Translations under genes and position numbers: made by a program
DNA from: Brachypterus glaber
Taxonomy: Eukaryota; Arthropoda; Insecta; Coleoptera; Kateretidae
Length of the DNA stretch: 64,000 bases
Assembly (NCBI GenBank): GCA_958510825.1
Contig: OY294048.1
Location: 38,095,026 to 38,159,025, forward strand
Direction: 5' to 3'
Notes under the pieces: generated by a model
What the model was told of the DNA's origin: nothing
The model's input: only the letters and a program-made list of their open reading frames with translations
Database searches by the model: none
Part shown: positions 32,401 through 41,400 of the stretch, in pieces
How positions within the stretch are numbered: the stretch's first letter is position 1
Layout: every line of letters starts with the position of its first letter

Positions 32401-35400
32401 AAATTCATATTAATTTTATAAAAATGTTTAATGTGTTGCCAAACTACTACATTGCCAAAGAAAATTATATAAATATTATGAAAATCTCGTAACGTCATAT
32501 TTAAGTAAAATAAAATTTTAAAAAATTACAATTCTGTAATTTACGATTTAGTTGGACCCTTTAATAATCCAAATTTAATTTTATAGTATTGTGGCATGGT
32601 GGCTGGGTATTACATTTACCAAGTTAAACAAAAATCTGCATGGCCAATCGTTTTTTATTCGCAATAAAAGGTCACGTGACGTTTATAACTAAAATTAATG
32701 GTGTATTTTTTTACTTACTTTAAATATTAAATTGTCCTTGCTCATCATCTCCTTTATGGGTTTTTGTATTCACATGTCTTAAAATATTAGTTTTTCTTTC
32801 CCAGGTTAAGTTTTTTTTACAAAATGTGCAGTGTAAAATATTGCCGTCGAACTCTAGTTCTGGATAATCTTCAATCCACGATTTTACCGTAGTAAGTAAT
32901 GGTTTTACGAACATAAGGGATTTAACTTATGAAATGAACGGTTTGGAAAGTCCAAACCAACGTCACGTGAGCTGTTATTGCGAATAGAAAAGGATTGGCC
33001 AGGCAGATTTTTTTTTAACTTGATAAAAGTAATACCCAGCCACCATGTTACAATACTATTAAATGAAATTTGGATTATTTAAAAGTCCAACTAAATCATA
33101 ATTTTCGGATCTGTTATGTTTTTCTTTTACTTAAATAAAAACGTATGGGGATTTTCATAATATTTATACACTTTTCTTTTTAATGTAGTAGTTTGATAGC
33201 TTAAAAAACATTTTTATAATTTATTATTATTAATTTATTGTACCCGGCTCGGCTCGGTAAAATCCGATCTCTACTTATTATACTATTCACAGCGCCTGCG
33301 CTAGAATACTATTATATGGTAGTTTCGAATTTTCCTAAATCACCAAAAAACGTCCCAGACAAAAAATTCTTGGATACAAATTTGTTTCATGAAAAAATAA
33401 GAATTTTTTTTTTCTTGTCCGTCTGTCCGTGCCTGTTTGTCTGATGTCACGATTTTTGTGGACACAATAACTCAAGAACGAATAATCCGATCGACTTAAA
33501 AATTTCAGGAAAAATTAAGTTCTATTCGTTTTTCAAAAAAAAAAGATCTTATTAAAAATAAAATTTTGAAAAAAAAAAAATTATTTCAAAAAAATTCAAT
33601 CGTTTTTAGGAAAAAAACAATAAAACAATTGTTGAAAATTTCTTGCTAGGTTTACCTATTTGGGAAAATGCAGTATACCATACCATACCTATACTATTTA
33701 CTGTAAATAGTATATAATGGACTGCGTAGCATTATATATCTTCACGGCTTGTTATACTATTCACAGCGCAAGTGCTAGGATTATTATATGGTTGTTCTCC
33801 ATATTGGTGCCGCCATTAAAAAAATATATTTTTACCAAAAAAAATTAATTTACAATACAGAAAACCACCAGATACCGATTTTGTTTCGAATAGGCCACCA
33901 ATGACAAAAATCGTCCGCCATGTTGACGCCGTCATTTTGATATTTTAATTTTGACCAAAATTTTATAATATTTGACCCAGTTAACCCCCCGATACAGATT
34001 TTGGGCCGATGTGAAAGCATAACTTTAAAATCTACGTTTTGACGCTAAATACGTTTTCGCTCGATCACACAATAATATACAACTTTATGCGACCAAATTT
34101 TGTATGGTTTTATAGAGTTGTAAATAAGCTATCCGAGAGTTAAAAATGTATTACCGAAATCAACAGCAATCAGACTGTACATCAAGCAAAATCAAATATT
34201 TTGATAAATCTGTCATGTAAAATAAAAGTTAATATCAAAGTTAAAATAACTTCATAAAAAAAACTAGATGAAACGTTGCAAGCACCCTGTCAAAATATCG
34301 GCACTATTGTACACTGGAGCCATCTAGTTTACAAATTTCAAACTAGGTGTTTTGTTTGATTTTAAATTCTGTATCTTTAAAATATTATATTCTAGCAAAA
34401 AACTGTATAACATTTTTTATAGGGCTTAAAAAGAGCTTTTATTTAAAATATAATTTTTTGAAATCTGGTTATAAATATGTGAGATATGCTAAAAAAACCT
34501 TTTACTGCTTTAAACGCCAATATCTCGAAAACAATGTATTTTAGGAAAACGTTGTTTATAACATTTTTTGACCAATTTAAAATTATCTTTTATATAAGTG
34601 ATAAGTTAACCAAATACAATAATAATTGCCTTAATTATAAACAAAAAACGCTAAAAATAGGAGTTTTACCCTATTTTTACCCCCTTACCGCCAATCGTTA
34701 ACCCCCAAAATCTAATCAGATCTTCGGAATACGATAAGAAACAATATGCAAAAAACCGCAAGTCGATATCTCATGTAGAAATGGAGTTGGAGAGTTTACA
34801 CCCAGACAGACAGACAGAAAGACAGACGGAGGGACGCAAAAATTTTTTTTTACTGATTTCGACTCAGAATGGCCTAGAACGTCGAGAAATGTGAAAAAAA
34901 AAACGTGGTCAAAGATTTTGACTTTTCGGCGAAGATTTCAATACATCGGCACTCTTAGTAGCACTAAGTGCCGATGTAATAAAACAAGAGATTTAAAGTA
35001 CATACCTTGATCTTAATAATGTATAGAACACAACTTAATATCACTTTTAACAACAAAAATAGATTATTTTTTTACTTGCTTATATGCCAACTTTAAGCTC
35101 TATAAAAATATAAACATGTAATATCCAAGGGCTTTTGCAAGTCATTTCAAATGACTCATTTGATTCAACTTTATACAGTTTATTTACAGGTAATAATACT
35201 TTAATCCTTTGATTTAAAAGTGGGTTTTGCTATTTTTTTTCTTGTTAGATTTTTTAATATTTAATAAAGAATTTTATTTGGCATTTTATTGCTATTTTCA
35301 CAGAGTTATTGATCCCGTGAATAGACAGCCCCCGAGGGAAAACAAAACAAATCTTGGTTCTTCGAAAAAGTGTTTCATCTAGAAAAGCACCCTGTATAAA

Positions 35401-38400
35401 TCCAATTTTGGGACACCCTGTATAATAAATATCGTACCGAAGAAGATACGTATCTTTTTTTTTATAATAGAAAATAACCGGTTAACCGTTTGAAAGGAGC
35501 CTACTTCTGAACCACCTTGTATTTTGTAGATATTGATTTAACAAAAGCACATTTATGGTTGTTTAATAAAAAATTCAATTCTTTTTAAACTAGGGGAGTA
35601 AAATTAAGTATTAACATGGTTGATAATCAGTTGGTAGTCACGTGTGGTTGCACGTGTTTTTATTATAAATTTGATACCCACACGGCGCGCCGTTAGAATT
35701 CATATTTTATACTCATATTTAATTCATATTATTTTTTTACGCGCATATTTACAATGTTTACAAGGTAAAAATATTGCGACCGATAAGACAATGATTTAGG
35801 TACCCTAAAATATTTACGGATGGTTATGATGCTCTTCACAGCGCGTAAGCGCTAGAATAGTATTATACGGTAGTTTTAATTTTCCCAAAATCGCCAAAAA
35901 CCGTCCTAGACAAAAAAATCAAAATGTTTTCATGGAAAAATAAGTCCGTCATATGTTTGATGTATTTTTTTCAGGAAATATTACTTTTATTACAAGGATC
36001 AATTCAACCAGTTTTGAAAAAAAAATGGATTAAAAATAAAACAGCTATAAGGGCGCAACTTTTCAAAAAATTGTAAAAAATTTATTTTCATATCAAAACA
36101 TATTTTAACCAATTGAATTATGAAAAAAATCTTGTATAAACAAAAAAAGTAAAGTAAAGCTTTATTTGTGGGGTAAGAAAAACCCTATAAAAACCTTTCA
36201 GTTAAAAATTTGATTTCATTTTCAAATGGTATAGACAGGCGGGTAAGCAAAAAAAAGTTTTTTTTGTAGTAATACGTTATACAAGGGCGTCATTTCGTCG
36301 TACAGGGGGAGCAACCCCCCCCCCCCGGTATTTTAGAATTTGGCCATTAGGTCTTAAAAATTAAGAATGATTAAAGCAATAAATATCTGCCTTCTTCTAA
36401 ATCTTTAGTTACCTTATAATGCATAAAAATTATAATAAATAATTGATTATAAATTAATAATTGATAAGTTGTATTATAAGTAACAGTGGCGGATCCACGG
36501 GAGGGGCACTAGGGCTGTCTTGCATTTTTGTGAAATTTTGAATAAAAAACTGCTTAAAAATTAAAATAGATCAACAAGTTTGTAAAAATTTTCGCCTGTT
36601 GCGGCGCTAAAGCTTTCTGGAATTTTTGTGAAATTTAGAATAATAAAATTGTTTAAAAATTAAAATAGACCATCAAGTTTGTAAAAACTTAAGAGTGACA
36701 TTCGTAAAAATTTTCGCCTGCGACGCTAGAGTTTCTTGTATTTTTTGAAAATTTTAAATTTAATTGATTTTATTTTAAAAGACTGAACTTAAAATTAAAA
36801 TGAAATGAAAAACTCTATGCCTGCGGCGCTAGGGCTTTCTTACGTTTTTTTCTTAATTTATAAATATAAATTTTTAGTTTTTGGATTTTAAACCCCTCCC
36901 CCCGGACCATTACCTGGATCCGCTACTGCAGTTATAATGTTTTTTAGCAAAATTTCCAATTTTCGTTGATACCATTCTTTTTTAGTCACCAAAAATTTTG
37001 GTTTTGCCCCCCTCTCTCCTCCCTGGAAAATCTGACGCCCCTGGACGTAATAGGATATGTAATAAAATGTATAGGATAATTTTTGTAGATTAGATACTTT
37101 TACTGTTTTATTAAATTATTTTAAGGTGACTTTCTTTGTTTCAGCAAGTAACACAACCAGGTGTGGTGGATCAAGCTTCATACATATTAATAGCCATTGG
37201 GGCTTTGATGTTCTTAGTGAGCTTTCTGGGATATTGCGGCGCTCTAAAAGAATCACAATGCATGCTCACATTGGTAAGTGTCGACACTATAAGAGATCTC
37301 TTATATAATAATATACCTAATATAACACTTTGGGAACGTTCAAGTATTACGTAACGCAAAATTTGGCCATTTTTGACCCCAACTTCCCCCCCCCCCCCCA
37401 TGTAACGCGGAGTAACATTTTCGAGACCCCCACCATTTGTTACATAACATTTTTTTTACAAAAAGTAAAAAAATTGAAAGGGAATTTTGCTTTATGGTTT
37501 AAACCGGTTTTTAACCGGATATTGCTTCCGTGTTTTAACCCAAAACCGATCTGATGTAATTTCCAAAACCGGTTATTGGCTATGGTTTTCCATCTCTAAT
37601 TTGTTTTTGTTTAGAGGATTTAGTGACTGTTAACCACGCCGTGTGCAATAAAATTTGCAAGAAATCCGTCTCTTTAGGCCTAGATCATTGTTAAAAACGT
37701 GATCCAATAAACATTTTATAAGTTTGTAATTTTTTAAGTGTTACTGACATCCACACCCCCTCTGTAACGCGGCGTAACGTTTTCGAGAACCCCCCCTAGC
37801 GCGTTACGTAATACTTGAAAGCTCCCTTTGCTAGCAAACCGAAAACCAAAATAATATTGTGGTTCTTGCAAATTTTTATATCATGTAAAAAAAATTACAC
37901 ATACATAAATACAATATTTTAAAACAATTTTCTAAAAAAAAATGTACCGCGCTTACATAAATTTCAATTTACAATGTTCTTTGGAGATCGTAATGCTGGC
38001 GAGTTTTATGTTTATCGAATTCTTTCAAATATATCTGTCTGTGTGTCACATTTTTTGCGTATACGCAAAAATTTACCATACACGATAAATATTTTTAAAA
38101 AGTATATGTTTAAAAAACATAAAAATGAAAGAAAAAGACTGATTTACTCAAAACTATCATAAATGATTCTATTAAAAATATATATTATTTTTAGTATGGA
38201 ATCCTTCTACTGGTGATCTTGGTATTGGAAATAACAGCAGCCAGTCTAACAATTGCTTATAAACAAAGGGTAAGTTCATAAATACGATGATTAAGCAAGA
38301 ACATTTTTTTTCTTCAAGCGTACTAAAATGTTCATATTTTATAACTGAACACACTAGTTAGAAGTGATCTATTTTTTAACAGTAAAAAAATGAGTTCATT

Positions 38401-41400
38401 GTTGTACGCCGTAAAACAAGTTAGTTAGAAAAACCACCACTGGCGGCAGCACTCTTTGACTTTGATGACAGCCATACTTCAAACTTGTTTGTTTATTATG
38501 TAAACAGGTGGTTGACTCGAGATTCTGTGCAAAAACCTTGTGTGAAACTGATTAAAAATGATTGAAGAAGAATATATGGTTTATACACCTACAAATCTCT
38601 CCGAAATTGCAAATGCTACATTAGACAAGTTACCATCGAAATCGCGAAAAGTGCACGATTTAGCCTACGAAAAAAATTTTAAATGAGCTAAGGAAGGTTT
38701 AAGTTTATTTTGAAAGGGTTTTATTGGCCTATTTTAATAAAAAAAAAACATACTTTTTTACTGAATAAATTAAATTCAAAATTTAATATTTAAAAAATAT
38801 ATAGCATGCTTGAAGAAAAAATGGTATGTTTCACTCAGAGGAAAAAAGTGCTTTTTTACTCGTCTGTAGTTTCCGGACTCCGCTTCGCGTCGTCCGTAAA
38901 TTCTACAGACTAGTAAAAAAAGCTCTACTTTTCCTCTTAGTAAAACAAATAGTATATTTTTATCCAATACTTTATAAATTCCCGTCTACTGCAGCCATAA
39001 ATAAATTGATTGTTAATTTTTTTATATGTCTTTTTTATATAATTTCCAAATCGTAAATTATTAAAATATTCACAGGGCGTAAGCCCTATAGCGCTATGAC
39101 TATACAATACTATTCTATAGAATAGTATTATACGGTTGTTTCGAATTTCCTAAAATCGCTAAAAAACGTCCTGGACAAAAAATTCTTGGATACAAATGAA
39201 AGAAGAAACTTTGAAAATTTCCGTCTGTCAGTCCGTTCAGTGTCACGTTTTTTTGTGTACACGATAATTCCAGATCGAGTCGAAATTTTCACGAAAAATC
39301 AAGTTCTGTGTGTTAAAGAGCCCTATTGTTTTTGAAAATAATCCCCCTAAAATCAAAACAGTTAAATTAAAACAATAAAATAAAAAACTGTTTAAAAAAA
39401 ATTGTTTAAACTATCTGTTGGTTTTTCATAAAAAAAAATCTGTTGGAAAAACATTTATTTAATTGTTTTTTTAACTTTTTCGTTTTTCGAAAAAAATATA
39501 TATTTTGAAAAAAAAATTGTTAACATTTTTTTGAAAAATTCTTTTAATTTTTTTTATATTTTTTTGTTTTATGAAAAAAGAGAATTAAAGAAAATAGTTC
39601 CATCTACTGTGAATAGTATATAATGGAATGCGTAACATTACATAATATAAGATATTATCTTCACGGCTTGTTTTGAAATAATATTAATTTTAGGCTGAAG
39701 ACGAAACGAAAAATCTACTTAAATCGTCAATCTCAAATTACTATAACGGTGACAAAAACGGCAGTGCCGTTATATTAGCATGGGACCATTTGCAAGCGAA
39801 TCTCCAATGCTGCGGAGTTGACGATTACACGGATTATCAGAAAAACGAGGCATGGTCAAGAGGTGACAAAGTTATACCAGAATCGTGTTGCGTTCTTGAA
39901 AAGGGAGACAAGACTAAGTTTAAACCTATGACTAGCACATGTACCTCAACGCCGAATGATGTTAATTCTTACTACATGAAGGTAAATATATTACTTTTTT
40001 ACAATCAAAGTATAGGACTTTATACGATTCACTCACCGCAGTAATAAGAAGAATCCAGCGCATGCGCACTGATTTTCTTATTTTTGTTTTGACGTATGCC
40101 AAAAATTATTTTAAGGTTATGTAACATTCTTTTGCAGCATTTTACAAAAATATCTACTTTTTTCTTTGCGAGCTAACAGTTTTTTTTTAATTGGCTAAAA
40201 GTACTCGCTTTTAATAGTATTTTCGTAAAAAAAAATTCGGAATATTCATTAATAAATTTCTAAATTCTGAAATATCGTATCTGAAAAATGCCTCCCATTA
40301 AAAAAAAACACCAAACCAGGAAACTACCAAACAAAAACCATTATTAATGTAAACAAACGCCTCCCATTAAAAAAAACACCAAACCAGCAAACTACCAAAC
40401 CAAACCATTGTTAACGTAAACCAACGCCTCCCATTAAAAAAAAAACATCAAACCAGCAAACTACCAAACCATAAACGGAAGCCACTTTTGACATCCGTCA
40501 AAACAAAAATAAGCAAACCAGTGCGCATGTGCTAGATTCTTCTCATTACTGCGGTGAGCGAATCGTGACTTTATGAGTCCAAAATGATATGCAACAACCT
40601 AGTATACACGGTGCATTTGAAATAGGGTCCGAAATTTTAAGGGGTGATTTTACATCATAAAATATAACAAAAAGTTCCTATAAACATATACCCAAAAATG
40701 CGTCGTAAGGGAGCTTAGCCCCTTTGAAAGTGCTTTGAAAGTGGTTTTTGTTAAATAGCTCAGGAACCCTTTGAGATATAGCAACGAGGTTTTGTATGTG
40801 AACTAATCTTAATAAGGCCCATCTTCGGATGCTATTTCCATGTACTTATTTTAACCAGGGGTGTGCGAAATGGGAGGGCCTTATCAGTTTTTTGTCCCAT
40901 TTTTTTTCTATGTAACTTTTTTGTAATTTTATTTTTGGAATATGATTCCTCAGGTCAAAAATACATAAAAAGCTACTCTTGTTGTAATACTGTAGGATTA
41001 ACCATTTTCGAGAAAAAAAAACATTTGAAGGTGAAAATTCACGGTTCGAGGACGAAAAGTTAAATACTAAAATGTTGAAAACCAACATTTCAATGATGCA
41101 GGGCTATTCTATAAAAACTAAGAAAAAAAGTTTTTAGACATGTAGGTCGAAAAATCGCTTTTAAAGCTATTATGGCCTTTCCAAAATGGTGCATTTTTAG
41201 GAGACCATAGCTCCTTTAGGATTCATTTTTGGAATTACCTGTATATGAGGTTTTTTTCTTAGATTTCAACAGTTTATTATTTAATTTTTCGTAACCGTGA
41301 AATTTCACCTTCAAATTAATTTTTCTCGAAAACCGTTAATCTACAGTATTACAACAAGAGTACCGTTTTTTATGTATTTTGACCTGAGAAATCATATTCC

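Noticed and set aside
33278..33752. Firm Helitron assignment for family A
   Set aside because: A 3' hairpin and asymmetric ends are suggestive, but the CTRR end is absent and the insertion sites were not analysed.
34347..34701. Two overlapping ORFs of about 70 codons
   Set aside because: They lie in dispersed repeat N and the matching ORF in the other copy (63581-63775) is on the opposite coding strand relative to the repeat, so no protein is conserved.
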